64,000 nt of DNA, taken from positions 1-64,000 of the forward strand of contig JAVBOL010000021.1 in the NCBI GenBank assembly GCA_031550615.1, written 5' to 3'. Under the pieces are notes generated by a model that had not been told where the DNA came from, ran no database searches, and was given only the letters and a program-made list of their open reading frames with translations. Each line of letters starts with the position of its first letter. Position 1 is the stretch's first letter. Both the position numbers and the translations under genes were made by a program. The stretch is from JAVBOW01 sp031550615 (GTDB lineage Bacteria > Bacteroidota > Bacteroidia > Bacteroidales > Rikenellaceae). Positions 31,494 through 40,124 of this stretch are shown here, one piece after another.

Positions 31494-32462
31494 ATGGATA
31501 TGCTCTACAACGTCGTGCTTTTCCCGCCCCTGCTGCTGCTTGTGGCGCTTATGTGGTTCGACAGTTTTTCTCTCGTCAAAAAGGGGTATCTGGCGCTCTG
31601 CTTCGCCTGGGGCGCCATAATGAGCCCGCTCTGCACCGTGATCGGCAGCTACACCGCCGGGTTGCCCCCCGTCGTGGACGCTATGATCGCACAGGCGCTG
31701 GTGGCGCTGGTCGTCCTGGGGTTGGTAAGGCGTAAAAAAGCGATATTCTTCATCGACGCGGCGCTCTACAGCGTCGCCGCGGGTGCGGGATTCGCCGTGG
31801 CCGGCAACATCGCCTTCCTGGTGCAGACCCCCGAAATGGGCCTTATGGTCGCACTGATGCGCGGCTTGGGCACGGCGATAATGTACTGCGGTGCGGCTGC
31901 CTCCACGGGCGTGCTGCTGATGTGGCTGATGACCCGCTACGGCCACGCCGCACGCTTCTATCCGCTGGCCATCCTGCCCGCCGTGGGGCTCAGTCTGCTT
32001 TATAACTCGCAGGTGCTCAGTCCGCAGGTCGCCCTGCCCCTGCTTTGCGTGGGTGTGGTGCTCGTACTGGGCACGCTGTTCGTGATAAACGAAAAGAGCA
32101 TCGGCGGCTGGCTCGAAAAGGAGCTTGCCTCGGAGGCCGGACTGCTCGCCGCGATGCGCAAAGGGGAGTTCTCGTCGACCCACGCCGGGCAGTACATGCA
32201 GTCGGTCAAAGAGAATTTCGACCCCGAGACCTACCTCGACATGTTCTGTTACGTAAAACTCTACCTCGAACTCTCGATACAGGCCAAGCGCAACATGATG
32301 CTGGCCGAATCGGGCTTCGAGATACCCGCCGACCCCGAGGCGGCAGAGCGCCTGGAAGAGTTCAAGACCCTGCGCAAGCGCCTGGGCAAGACCCCCCTCA
32401 TGGTCCTCGCGCCGATAGTGCGCCAGGAGCGCATCGAGTGGCTGACCGCTACGGTAAAGTGA
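31494..32462 (+). CDS. Multi-pass membrane protein, PrsW-like, catalytic residues not conserved
   Basis: A 322-residue protein with about seven membrane helices in residues 1-195 and a soluble acidic tail (about 200-322). The middle segment FIDAALYSVAAGAGFAVAGNIAFL followed by a long helix resembles PrsW-family intramembrane proteases, where this region reads YGxxxGLGFAxxEN. Here the conserved Glu of EN is replaced (AGN), and the earlier EExxK motif is not found. It may therefore be a non-catalytic relative. It has its own promoter and a strong terminator after it. Confidence 0.5.
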   Translation: MDMLYNVVLFPPLLLLVALMWFDSFSLVKKGYLALCFAWGAIMSPLCTVIGSYTAGLPPVVDAMIAQALVALVVLGLVRRKKAIFFIDAALYSVAAGAGFAVAGNIAFLVQTPEMGLMVALMRGLGTAIMYCGAAASTGVLLMWLMTRYGHAARFYPLAILPAVGLSLLYNSQVLSPQVALPLLCVGVVLVLGTLFVINEKSIGGWLEKELASEAGLLAAMRKGEFSSTHAGQYMQSVKENFDPETYLDMFCYVKLYLELSIQAKRNMMLAESGFEIPADPEAAERLEEFKTLRKRLGKTPLMVLAPIVRQERIEWLTATVK

Positions 32463-32476
32463 TTTCGATATAGCTG

Positions 32477-32512
32477 AATCGGCGCGGGGGAGAGTTCCTG
32501 CGCCGATTTTTT
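32477..32512 (+). terminator. Terminator after the PrsW-like gene
   Basis: AATCGGCGC (32477-32485) pairs with GCGCCGATT (32500-32508), then Ts. The rest of 32513-32670 shows no convincing gene. Confidence 0.85.
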
Positions 32513-32674
32513 GTGTCGTCATGTCAGACGTCTTTAAAAGTTGCCGAGCGTTTGGGCCAGTTAAGCCAGGAGCGACTTGTTCTTGGTGACCCTCTGTTTC
32601 GTGGTCATGACTTCAATCCTTTCAATTAGTAAATTTAATCGCCAGATTAAGTCGCGACTAATTAAGGTAATCAT

Positions 32675-32682
32675 TATCTTTG
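32675..32682 (+). promoter_or_regulatory. -7 promoter box of the acyltransferase gene
   Basis: TATCTTTG lies about 15 bp before the ATG at 32698, so the leader would be very short and a TTG at 32680 cannot be the start. Confidence 0.5.
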
Positions 32683-32697
32683 CGCAAAATTTTGAAA

Positions 32698-33858
32698 ATG
32701 AAAGATTTATTCAAGATCGATTTTGACGCAAAACGAGTGTATGGCTTGGATATACTGCGGGCACTGGCTATCATGTTTGTTGTCGTTATTCACGGGTCTG
32801 ACTTCAAAATAGGTTTTTTGGGCGGAAAATCCCTGCATGACATATTTGTTTTTGACGGAGTTACTTTATTTTTTGTATTGAGCGGCTTTCTGATAGGTGG
32901 AATTCTAATAAAAACCATTGAGAGAAAAAAGGCCACAGGCAAGACACTTCTTGGATTTTGGATTAGACGATGGTTTAGGACCGTTCCGAATTATTTTCTG
33001 ATCCTGCTGCTACTTTTAGTGATCAATCTGTTATTTAATGAGAGTTTCGATATACCATTGGGGCAAATTCTCTCATATTTCATATTTGCTCAAAATCTGA
33101 TCTCTCCTCACCCTGACTTCTTTCGGGAAGCATGGAGCCTGACGATTGAGGAATGGTTTTATTTATTGGTGCCTTCATTAATATTTATCTCGATAGCTGT
33201 TTTTAAACGCAGTAATAAAGCAGCCGTTTTATACTCTGCATTTTCTGTATTGGTATTTGTCACTCTATACAGATTGTATAGATATAATGTCGGCGATATC
33301 TGCGATCATCTGGTCTGGAAGGCTGTTTATTGGACTGTGATTTGCCGGCTCGACAGCTTAATGTATGGGGTGATCGGCGCCTTTATTCAATATTATTACA
33401 AAGACATTTGGATTAAATATTCAAAATCTGTTTTTGTATTGGGATTGCTGTTATTTGTCTTAATTAAAGCTCTCGAACTAATAAATCTATCTGCCGCTCC
33501 CGGGTTATATAAATGTGTATTTTCATTTTCACTGTATTCTTTTGCGACACTGTGCCTACTTCCTTTTTTGAGCGAATACAAGTCAGGGAAAGGGGTAGTT
33601 TACAGGACAGTCACCCGTATCAGCCTGATATCGTATTCGATGTACTTATTAAATTTATCATTGGTAATGAATTGGTGCGTTGTGCGAATACCATGGGAAA
33701 TGATAACAGATAGTATTATCGTATCCGCCATAATGAGGAATTCATTATATTGGTTTTTGACAATAGCACTGTCTGTACTATTGTATAAATATTATGAAGT
33801 ACCCTTTATGAAATTAAGGGACAATCATAAAGTAAAAAAATGGTTGGGGGTAGATTAA
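32698..33858 (+). CDS. Acyltransferase-3 family membrane protein (OafA/YrhL-like)
   Basis: A 386-residue protein with about ten membrane helices. It carries the acyltransferase-3 motifs: RVYGLDILRALAIMFVVVIH near the start (the catalytic His of VVIH about residue 37), LFFVLSGFLIGG (about 60-71), FWIRRWFRTVPNYF and AWSLTIEEWFYLLVPSLIF. Such enzymes O-acylate surface polysaccharides, LPS or peptidoglycan at the inner membrane. It is markedly more AT-rich than its neighbours, suggesting recent horizontal gain of a single gene. It has its own -7 box and converges on the metallo-beta-lactamase-fold gene. Confidence 0.88.
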   Translation: MKDLFKIDFDAKRVYGLDILRALAIMFVVVIHGSDFKIGFLGGKSLHDIFVFDGVTLFFVLSGFLIGGILIKTIERKKATGKTLLGFWIRRWFRTVPNYFLILLLLLVINLLFNESFDIPLGQILSYFIFAQNLISPHPDFFREAWSLTIEEWFYLLVPSLIFISIAVFKRSNKAAVLYSAFSVLVFVTLYRLYRYNVGDICDHLVWKAVYWTVICRLDSLMYGVIGAFIQYYYKDIWIKYSKSVFVLGLLLFVLIKALELINLSAAPGLYKCVFSFSLYSFATLCLLPFLSEYKSGKGVVYRTVTRISLISYSMYLLNLSLVMNWCVVRIPWEMITDSIIVSAIMRNSLYWFLTIALSVLLYKYYEVPFMKLRDNHKVKKWLGVD

Positions 33859-33869
33859 TCCAATCTTTT

Positions 33870-34958
33870 TTATCTCCACCACTGCCCCGAAAATCCCGGG
33901 TTTTCCATATCCACCGGCTCTCCGATCATAGGTGTTAGCAGGGGTAGGCTGTCGCGCAGGGCGGCTGCGGATATGCTGTCCAGGGGTTCGCGCCACGGGT
34001 GCAGCGCCAGGGCGTATTTCGAATGGTGCACCGTCAGCAATTGGCGTGGGGAGAGGTCCTGCGCGGCTTTCACCACCTCCCCGGGCAACATGTGGATGTA
34101 CCTCCATTGCTGGTTATACTGTCCGTTCTCGACCACTGCCAGGTCGATCCGCCCGAAACGCTCGGCCACCTGTTTGAAGTGGTTGTCGTAACCGCCGTCG
34201 CCGCTGATGTAGATCCTGCGCGCGGGGCTTTCGATAAGGAATGACGCCCAAAGGGTACGGTTGGATCTCAGTCCGCGGCCCGAAAAATGGCGCGCGGGCA
34301 GACAGTGCACGGCCATACCGGCCACCGCGGCATGTTCGCCCCAGTCCATTTCGACGATACGCGCGGGGTCATAGCCCCAATATTCGAAGTGTTCGCCCAC
34401 ACCCAGGGGGCACACGACAACCTCGACGCGATCGCGGATCGCCCGCACGGTCGAGTAGTCGAGGTGGTCCCAATGGTCGTGCGAGATGACCAGCACGTCT
34501 ATTGCGGGAATGTCATCAGGTGTGTATATCGCCGTACCCCTGAAAGGGCGGTTGGCGGCGGCTATGGGGGCGGCTTTGACCAGCACCGGATCGACCAGGA
34601 TGCGTTTGCCTCCCGTCTGGATAAAAACGCTCGAATGACCGAGCCACACGACCACTTCGCGGCGGGGGTCGAAAGCCCCCATGTCGCACCTGACCGTAGG
34701 CAGGTCGGTCGCGGGGCGCAGCCCGTCGACTTTACGCAGCAGAAATTCGCCCACCATCGAAAAGCGGCTCCTGCCGCCCGTGAGCATCTGCGTGGGTGTG
34801 AGATTGCGGAACTCGCCCCCGGCGTAATTAGGTGAGCGCAATATGCGTTCGAGGCGCGCACCCCGCGGCATCCGGCCAAAGGACGGATGGTTAAAGAACA
34901 GCACGACACCTGCCGCAAAGATCGCGGCAATGGGTAAGAACCACATAAAACGGATCAT
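33870..34958 (-). CDS. Metallo-beta-lactamase-fold hydrolase, UlaG/NAPE-PLD-like
   Basis: A 362-residue protein with an N-terminal membrane anchor or signal (residues 1-22) and a metal-dependent hydrolase core. The metal motif is SHDHWDHLD (about 161-169), with later ligands in LPARHFSGRG, SGDGGYDNHF and HHSKYALALHPW. The order and spacing match the UlaG/NAPE-PLD-like branch of the superfamily, which includes outer-surface phospholipid hydrolases. It overlaps exbD by 4 bp, so it is translated with exbB-exbD. The natural substrate is unknown. Confidence 0.85.
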   Translation of the reverse strand: MIRFMWFLPIAAIFAAGVVLFFNHPSFGRMPRGARLERILRSPNYAGGEFRNLTPTQMLTGGRSRFSMVGEFLLRKVDGLRPATDLPTVRCDMGAFDPRREVVVWLGHSSVFIQTGGKRILVDPVLVKAAPIAAANRPFRGTAIYTPDDIPAIDVLVISHDHWDHLDYSTVRAIRDRVEVVVCPLGVGEHFEYWGYDPARIVEMDWGEHAAVAGMAVHCLPARHFSGRGLRSNRTLWASFLIESPARRIYISGDGGYDNHFKQVAERFGRIDLAVVENGQYNQQWRYIHMLPGEVVKAAQDLSPRQLLTVHHSKYALALHPWREPLDSISAAALRDSLPLLTPMIGEPVDMENPGFSGQWWR

Positions 34959-35365
34959 TTATCTTTTTCGGTGAACAGTATCATCTTCAGCCCGGTGCGG
35001 TTGCCGATGTCGATAACCCTGACGACGCTTTGCAGATCGAGGCTCAGGTCAGCCTGTAAAAGCACATTGGGGCGCTCCTCTTCCGCCAGTCCGGCGGTCA
35101 TGCGCTGCAACTCGGGCTCTATCGCCTCGAATGGCACTTCGCTGTCGTTGATATAGTAACGGCCCTCGCGCGTGACGCTCAGGTTGATGTTCTCTTTGGC
35201 CGTCACCTGCTTCGAGGTCGACGATTTGGGCAGCATCACGCGGATGGCCATAGGGGTGACCATGGTCGAAATGATAAGAAAGAACAGCATCAGGAAAAAC
35301 ATGATGTCGTTCAGCGACGCGGTATAGACCTCTGCCGAGGGGCGGCGTGTGCGCTCGATCTTCAT
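34955..35365 (-). CDS. exbD: Biopolymer transport protein ExbD
   Basis: A 136-residue inner-membrane protein with one transmembrane helix (about 20-40). The helix begins SLNDIMFFLMLFFLI, in which the Asp at residue 20 corresponds to the proton-channel Asp of ExbD/TolR. A small periplasmic domain follows (about 55-136). With ExbB it forms the proton-driven motor that powers TonB. It starts at 35365, sharing one base with the exbB stop codon (TAATG), and overlaps the hydrolase gene downstream by 4 bp. Confidence 0.9.
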   Translation of the reverse strand: MKIERTRRPSAEVYTASLNDIMFFLMLFFLIISTMVTPMAIRVMLPKSSTSKQVTAKENINLSVTREGRYYINDSEVPFEAIEPELQRMTAGLAEEERPNVLLQADLSLDLQSVVRVIDIGNRTGLKMILFTEKDK

Positions 35366-36030
35366 TACTTGCCTATTTCGCGCAGGAATATGTTCGCGCC
35401 TTTGTCCATATTCATCACCATGCGGTCCACGCGGCGGCCCAGCAGCCAGTAGCAGCAATAGGCGATAATGCCCTCCAGAAGGCCCGCACCCGAGCAGATC
35501 ATCTTTTGGTAGAGCCCGTCCGAGATGCTCGAAATGCTCAGCTCGTTGGTGGCCGAGATGTTCATGAAGATCGTGATGACACCGAAGATCGTCCCCAGGA
35601 AGCCCAGCATCGGGGCGATAGAGGCGATCATGCTCAGGTAGCCTATCGGGGCCTCGATGCGCGATATGGTCTGGCGCGCTTCGAGTTGCATGTCCTCTTC
35701 GAGTTGCACCTTGTCGAGGTCCCGCCCTTCGATCCCGGCGCGCACCACACCGGCCAAAGAGGCGTTGGAGTTGCGGGTCATTGCCAGCGCCTTGTCGGCA
35801 TGCCCCTCGCGCAACAGGCTGATAACGCCGGGAAACCACGTGCGGTCGGTCTTCTCCATGCGGTGGATCGTGAACCACGAGTCGCTGGCCACGAACAGCA
35901 GCACGGCAAAGAGTATAAGAAGGGGTATCATCACCCAACCGCCCTTGACCAAAAGGGCGAAGATGCTCATATTTTCGGGGCTCACAGCAGCCTGTGTCGC
36001 TGTCTGGAGCATGGCTATGGCCTGGATCAT
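35365..36030 (-). CDS. exbB: MotA/TolQ/ExbB proton channel protein
   Basis: A 221-residue protein with three membrane helices: about 25-48 (LVKGGWVMIPLLILFAVLLFV), about 128-152 (APIGYLSMIASIAPMLGFLGTIFGV) and about 172-195. The APMLGFLGTIFG segment with its Thr residue is the channel signature. It pairs with ExbD encoded next. It is the first gene of the exbB-exbD-hydrolase operon and is transcribed divergently from the C26-M19 fusion gene across a 64-bp gap. Confidence 0.92.
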   Translation of the reverse strand: MIQAIAMLQTATQAAVSPENMSIFALLVKGGWVMIPLLILFAVLLFVASDSWFTIHRMEKTDRTWFPGVISLLREGHADKALAMTRNSNASLAGVVRAGIEGRDLDKVQLEEDMQLEARQTISRIEAPIGYLSMIASIAPMLGFLGTIFGVITIFMNISATNELSISSISDGLYQKMICSGAGLLEGIIAYCCYWLLGRRVDRMVMNMDKGANIFLREIGK

Positions 36031-36072
36031 ATTCTATCTGTTTTAAAGGCGCAAATGTACTAAAAAAATAAT

Positions 36073-36080
36073 TACCTTTG
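36073..36080 (+). promoter_or_regulatory. -7 promoter box of the C26-M19 fusion gene
   Basis: TACCTTTG lies 15 bp upstream of the ATG at 36095; transcription would start near 36087. The gap also has to hold the divergent exbB promoter. Confidence 0.5.
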
Positions 36081-36094
36081 TTAATCCTGATCTT

Positions 36095-37825
36095 ATGTCT
36101 ATGCCCCACCCCATTATAGGCGTCTGCGCCAACCATGACGACAATACCTCGCGACTGCACACGGCCTACACGCGCGCCGTGCTCGATGCGGGCGGCATTC
36201 CGGTGATAATCCCGGTTACGGACAACGCCGAGGCCCTGCGCGAGATAGTAACGCGCATCGACGGACTTATACTGAGCGGAGGCGGCGATATTTCGGGCGA
36301 CTATTTCGGCGAGAAGACCCTTAAAGGCATAAAGGTCGACGATCTGCTCGACCGGTTCAATTTTACGCTGCTGCGGCTGGCCGCCGACCGCTGCCTTCCC
36401 GTTTTCGGCATTTGCCGCGGCGAACAGGTCATAAACGCGGCGTTCGGGGGCACGCTCTGGCAGGACATCCCTTCGCAATTCCCGGGTAAGACGATAAAAC
36501 ACAGCAAATACGGTAAGGGCATAGCCCTCGAAGCCCCGGCGCATGAGGTCGACCTTACGCCCGGCACATGGCTCGGCGGCGTGCTGGGCGGGGGACGCCT
36601 GGGCGTGAATTCGCGTCACCACCAGGCGGTCAAAGACCTCGCGCCCGGATTCCGCACCGCCGCCGTTTCCACGGACGGTGTGATAGAGGCGGTCGAGGCG
36701 ATGCCGGTGCGCAGGATATGGGGCGTGCAGTGGCATCCCGAGAATATGGCGTGCGGCGGCGACACGGCGGCCAAGGCGCTTTTCAGGGCGATGGTGGACG
36801 AGGCCAGACTCTTCGCCCGGGCCAAAGAGGTGCACCGCACATGCCTGACGGTCGATTCGCACACCGACACGCCGATGTTCTTCGGGCTGCGCGACTATGA
36901 GCATGAAATTACGGAGTCGATACGCCGGCACGGCCCCGCAGATTTTTCGCGCCGCGACCCGGTGGCCAGGGTGGACCTCGTGAAAATGGAGGAGGGGATG
37001 CTCGACGCGGTGTTCATGGTGGCATATATCCCGCAGGACGACCCCGACCCGTGGGGACTGACCCTCGCGTTACTCGAAAAGATCGACGCCACGATAGAAA
37101 AAAACAGCGACAGGGCAGGTTTCGCCCGCTCTTTCGACCAGGCCGACGCGCTGAAGGCCGGGGGGCGCAAAGCGATCTTCAGGGCCGTAGAGAACGGCTG
37201 CGGCATAGGGGACGACCTCTCCAGGATCGCCCTGCTGTGCGAGAAGGGGGTGGTTTACATGACCCTTTGCCATAACGGTGACAACCTGTTGTGCGACTCG
37301 GCGGCGGGCAAAGCCACACACGGAGGCCTGAGCGACCTGGGGCGGGACGCCGTGCGCGAAATGAACCGCCTGGGGATGGTGGTGGATCTCTCGCACGCCG
37401 CCGAAACGACCTTTTACGACGTGCTCGAAACGAGCGCCGCGCCTATCATCGCCTCGCACTCCTCGGCGCGTGCGCTGTGCGACCATCCGCGCAACCTGAC
37501 CGACGACCAGTTGCGTGCGCTCGCCGCGGCGGGCGGGGTGGCGCAGGTATGCTTCTACGACCCTTTTCTGCGTGAAGGGGGCGGGGCGAGCGTGATCGAC
37601 GCCGTAGACCACATCGACCACATGGTGCGCGTGGCGGGTATCGACCATGTCGGCATAGGCTCGGACATGGACGGCGGCGGCGGCATCGAGGGTTGCGCGA
37701 CGTCCAACGAAATGATAAACCTCACGGTAGAGTTGCTGCGCAGGGGATACACCCCGGGGCAGTTGCAAAAAATATGGGGCGGCAACCTGCGCCGCGTGAC
37801 GGACGCCGCACAGGCGGTAAAATAG
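36095..37825 (+). CDS. Fusion of C26 glutamine-amidotransferase-like peptidase and M19 dipeptidase
   Basis: A 576-residue two-domain protein. Residues 1 to about 235 are a class I amidotransferase-like hydrolase of the gamma-glutamyl-GABA hydrolase type (PuuD-like): LILSGGGDISGDYF, nucleophile Cys107 in GICRGEQ, and WHPE with the catalytic His/Glu. Residues about 248-576 are a membrane-dipeptidase-like (M19) zinc enzyme: DSHTDTP (metal His and Asp), HSSARALCDHPRN, GIGSDMDGGGG and IWGGNLRRV. Both active sites look intact. A joint role in degrading gamma-glutamyl peptides, then dipeptides, is inferred. No signal peptide is seen. The SpmA-SpmB gene follows 4 bp later. Confidence 0.88.
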   Translation: MSMPHPIIGVCANHDDNTSRLHTAYTRAVLDAGGIPVIIPVTDNAEALREIVTRIDGLILSGGGDISGDYFGEKTLKGIKVDDLLDRFNFTLLRLAADRCLPVFGICRGEQVINAAFGGTLWQDIPSQFPGKTIKHSKYGKGIALEAPAHEVDLTPGTWLGGVLGGGRLGVNSRHHQAVKDLAPGFRTAAVSTDGVIEAVEAMPVRRIWGVQWHPENMACGGDTAAKALFRAMVDEARLFARAKEVHRTCLTVDSHTDTPMFFGLRDYEHEITESIRRHGPADFSRRDPVARVDLVKMEEGMLDAVFMVAYIPQDDPDPWGLTLALLEKIDATIEKNSDRAGFARSFDQADALKAGGRKAIFRAVENGCGIGDDLSRIALLCEKGVVYMTLCHNGDNLLCDSAAGKATHGGLSDLGRDAVREMNRLGMVVDLSHAAETTFYDVLETSAAPIIASHSSARALCDHPRNLTDDQLRALAAAGGVAQVCFYDPFLREGGGASVIDAVDHIDHMVRVAGIDHVGIGSDMDGGGGIEGCATSNEMINLTVELLRRGYTPGQLQKIWGGNLRRVTDAAQAVK

Positions 37826-37829
37826 AAAT

Positions 37830-39062
37830 ATGGCACTCAACTACATCTGGATAGGTTTTTTCCTCGTAGCGCTCCTCGTGGCGCTCGGCAAATTGCTGCT
37901 TACGGGCGACGTGCAGGTCTTCACCGAGATCGTGAACGCCACGTTCTCCTCGGCGCGAACCGGTTTCGAGATCTCCCTCGGGCTGACGGGCGTGCTGGCG
38001 CTCTGGCTCGGGCTGATGCGCGTGGGCGAAAAAGGCGGGGTGATAAACAGTTTCGCGCGTCTCGCCGCGCCGCTTTTCGGCAAGCTCTTCCCGTCGATCC
38101 CCAAGGGGCATCCGGTCACGGGGGCGATGTTCATGAACTTCTCGGCCAACCTGCTGGGCCTGGACAACGCCGCCACGCCCATAGGGCTTAACGTGATGCA
38201 GCAGTTGCAGGAGCTCAACAAAGACAGGCAGACAGCCTCGGATGCGATGATTATGTTCCTGGCTATCAACGCCTCGGGGCTGACACTTATACCAATAACG
38301 ATACTCATGTACCGCGCCCAGTTGGGGGCGGCCAATCCGGCAGACATATTCATCCCGATCCTGCTGTCGACCTTTTGCTCGACCTTCGCGGCGATCCTGC
38401 TGGTGGGCGCGCGCCAGCGCATCAGGCTGTGGGACAAAGATATTCTTATCCCGCTGGGGATCATCCTCGCGGTTATCGCGGGTGTGGTTGCGCTATTGCT
38501 GGGCACCGAGCGCGAGGCGCTTTCGAAATGGGCTACGGCAGTATCCAACGCCATGCTGCTGATGGTGATCTGCGGCTTTATCATGGCCGGGGTACGCAAG
38601 CGCATAAACGTCTACGACGCCTTTATCGAGGGCGCGAAAGACGGCTTCAAGACCGCCGTGACCATAATCCCCTACCTTATCGCCATACTTGTGGGCATCG
38701 CCGTTTTCCGCGCCTCGGGGGCTATGGACTACCTGATCGGGGGTATCACCGGGGCCGTGGCGTGGATGGGTTGCGACACGCAGTGGGTCGGGGCCCTGCC
38801 GACCATGATAATGAAGCCATTGAGCGGCAGCGGTGCGCGCGGTGTGATGATCGACGCGATGAATGAGTACGGCGCTGATTCATTCGTGGGCCGCCTGAGC
38901 TGCATCGTGCAGGGCGCCACCGACACCACGTTCTACGTGGTAGCCCTCTATTTCGGCTCGGTGGCCATCAAAAAGATACGCTATACCCTCACCTGTTCGC
39001 TGCTGGCCGACCTGGTGGGGCTCGTGGTCGCCGTGGCGGTGGCCTACCTGTTTTTCGGATAA
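37830..39062 (+). CDS. SpmA-SpmB fusion membrane protein (nucleoside-transporter-gate family)
   Basis: A 410-residue membrane protein. The N-terminal half resembles SpmA (VNATFSSARTGFEISLGLTGVLALWLGLMRVGEKGG, then FPSIPKGHPVTGAMFMNFSANLLGLDNAATPIGL). The C-terminal half resembles SpmB (EGAKDGFKTAVTIIPYLIAILVGIAVFRASG, then KPLSGSGARGVMID and QGATDTTFYVVALYFGSV). In Firmicutes these are two spore-maturation proteins; Bacteroidetes carry the fused form without sporulating. A transport or channel role is likely. It lies 4 bp after the peptidase gene, so it could move the peptide or amino-acid products. Confidence 0.88.
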   Translation: MALNYIWIGFFLVALLVALGKLLLTGDVQVFTEIVNATFSSARTGFEISLGLTGVLALWLGLMRVGEKGGVINSFARLAAPLFGKLFPSIPKGHPVTGAMFMNFSANLLGLDNAATPIGLNVMQQLQELNKDRQTASDAMIMFLAINASGLTLIPITILMYRAQLGAANPADIFIPILLSTFCSTFAAILLVGARQRIRLWDKDILIPLGIILAVIAGVVALLLGTEREALSKWATAVSNAMLLMVICGFIMAGVRKRINVYDAFIEGAKDGFKTAVTIIPYLIAILVGIAVFRASGAMDYLIGGITGAVAWMGCDTQWVGALPTMIMKPLSGSGARGVMIDAMNEYGADSFVGRLSCIVQGATDTTFYVVALYFGSVAIKKIRYTLTCSLLADLVGLVVAVAVAYLFFG

Positions 39063-39072
39063 TAAAATTTCC

Positions 39073-39080
39073 TATCTTTG
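39073..39080 (+). promoter_or_regulatory. -7 promoter box of the mannonate operon
   Basis: TATCTTTG, 27 bp before the SDR gene start. Confidence 0.6.
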
Positions 39081-39107
39081 CAGTATTAAACCAATAACTA
39101 TCCAATA

Positions 39108-39920
39108 ATGTCACAACTTTTTTCCGTAAAAGACAAAGTAGTCATCATAACGGGCGCTGCGGGCATCCTGGGCAACAGCATGGTAAAGCACTTCGCCGCC
39201 GAAGGCGCCCAGGTCGTTATCCTCGACCGTAATAAAGAGGCCGGCGAAGCCCTCGCCGCCGATGTCACCGCCGCGAACGGCAAAGCGCTGTTCCTCTACA
39301 CCGACGTGCTGAACAAAGAGGTCGTGGAGGGCAACTACGAAGAGATAATGAAACTCTTCGGGCGCATCGACGTGCTCATCAACGGCGCGGGCGGCAACAT
39401 GGCCGGAGCGACCATCCCTCCCGAAAAGACGATCTTCGATCTGGATATCGAGGCGATGCGCAAAGTCGTCGACCTCAACCTGTTCGGCACGGTGATCCCC
39501 ACGATGGTTTTCGCCAAGGCCATGGTCGAGCAAAAAGAAGGCTCGATCATCAACATAGCCTCCGAATCGGCTATCCGCCCCCTGACCCGCGTGGCAGGTT
39601 ACGGCGTGGCGAAAGCGGCGGTTGTCAACTTCACGAAATACATGTGCGGCGAATTGGCCATCAAATTCGGCCCCGGGCTGCGCGTGAATGCCATCGCGCC
39701 GGGTTTCTTCCTCACGGAGCAGAACCGCGCGCTGCTGACCAACCCCGACGGTTCGCTGACCCCGCGTTCGCACTCGATCCTGGGGCACACGCCGTTTAAC
39801 CGCTTCGGTGAGCCCGAGGAGCTGCTCGGCACGCTGCAATACCTCGCAAGCGACGCATCGAAATTCGTTTCGGGGACTCTGACTGTAATCGACGGGGGCT
39901 TCGACGCGTTCTCTATTTAA
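39108..39920 (+). CDS. SDR-family oxidoreductase, probable D-mannonate oxidoreductase
   Basis: A 270-residue short-chain dehydrogenase/reductase. The cofactor loop is TGAAGILG (residues 15-22), followed by NGAGG, the catalytic Ser in NIASESA and the YxxxK pair in YGVAKAA. Position directly before uxuA suggests the fructuronate-to-mannonate reduction step of glucuronate breakdown; many Bacteroidetes use an SDR enzyme for this instead of the UxuB type. The assignment is from context and overall similarity. The gap to uxuA is about 200 bp and contains repeats. Confidence 0.85.
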   Translation: MSQLFSVKDKVVIITGAAGILGNSMVKHFAAEGAQVVILDRNKEAGEALAADVTAANGKALFLYTDVLNKEVVEGNYEEIMKLFGRIDVLINGAGGNMAGATIPPEKTIFDLDIEAMRKVVDLNLFGTVIPTMVFAKAMVEQKEGSIINIASESAIRPLTRVAGYGVAKAAVVNFTKYMCGELAIKFGPGLRVNAIAPGFFLTEQNRALLTNPDGSLTPRSHSILGHTPFNRFGEPEELLGTLQYLASDASKFVSGTLTVIDGGFDAFSI

Positions 39921-39968
39921 TAGGATAAATTAGCGCACCGTAAACGAACCTGTGGTTCGTTTGCAAAG

Positions 39969-39989
39969 TCCTCCCCTAAGAGGGGGAGG
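39969..39989. repeat. GC-rich repeat hairpin, REP-like
   Basis: CTCCCCCT-type bases pair with AGGGGGAG around a short loop, followed by GGGTTTGGGTGGGGGT. It resembles dispersed intergenic palindromes common in Bacteroidetes genomes. Confidence 0.5.
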
Positions 39990-40035
39990 GTTTGGGTGGG
40001 GGTGTCAGCGCAAAAAAGGGCTTTGTAAAAGCCCG

Positions 40036-40122
40036 TAATAATGCGGGTTTGGGATAAAACCCGCAGATGGCATCCCCGAGTACAAACAAAAATATGGGTT
40101 TTATCCCAAACCCGCATTATTA
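40036..40122. repeat. 27-bp perfect inverted repeat just before uxuA
   Basis: Arms 40036-40062 and 40096-40122 are perfectly complementary, separated by 33 bp; the second arm ends 3 bp before the uxuA start codon. It may act as an attenuator, mRNA-stability element or mobile-repeat remnant. Confidence 0.85.
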
Positions 40123-40124
40123 TT

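Noticed and set aside
32561..32608. 15-codon minus-strand ORF (MTTKQRVTKNKSLLA) as a peptide precursor
   Set aside because: Too short, no modification enzyme gene nearby, and no clear promoter.
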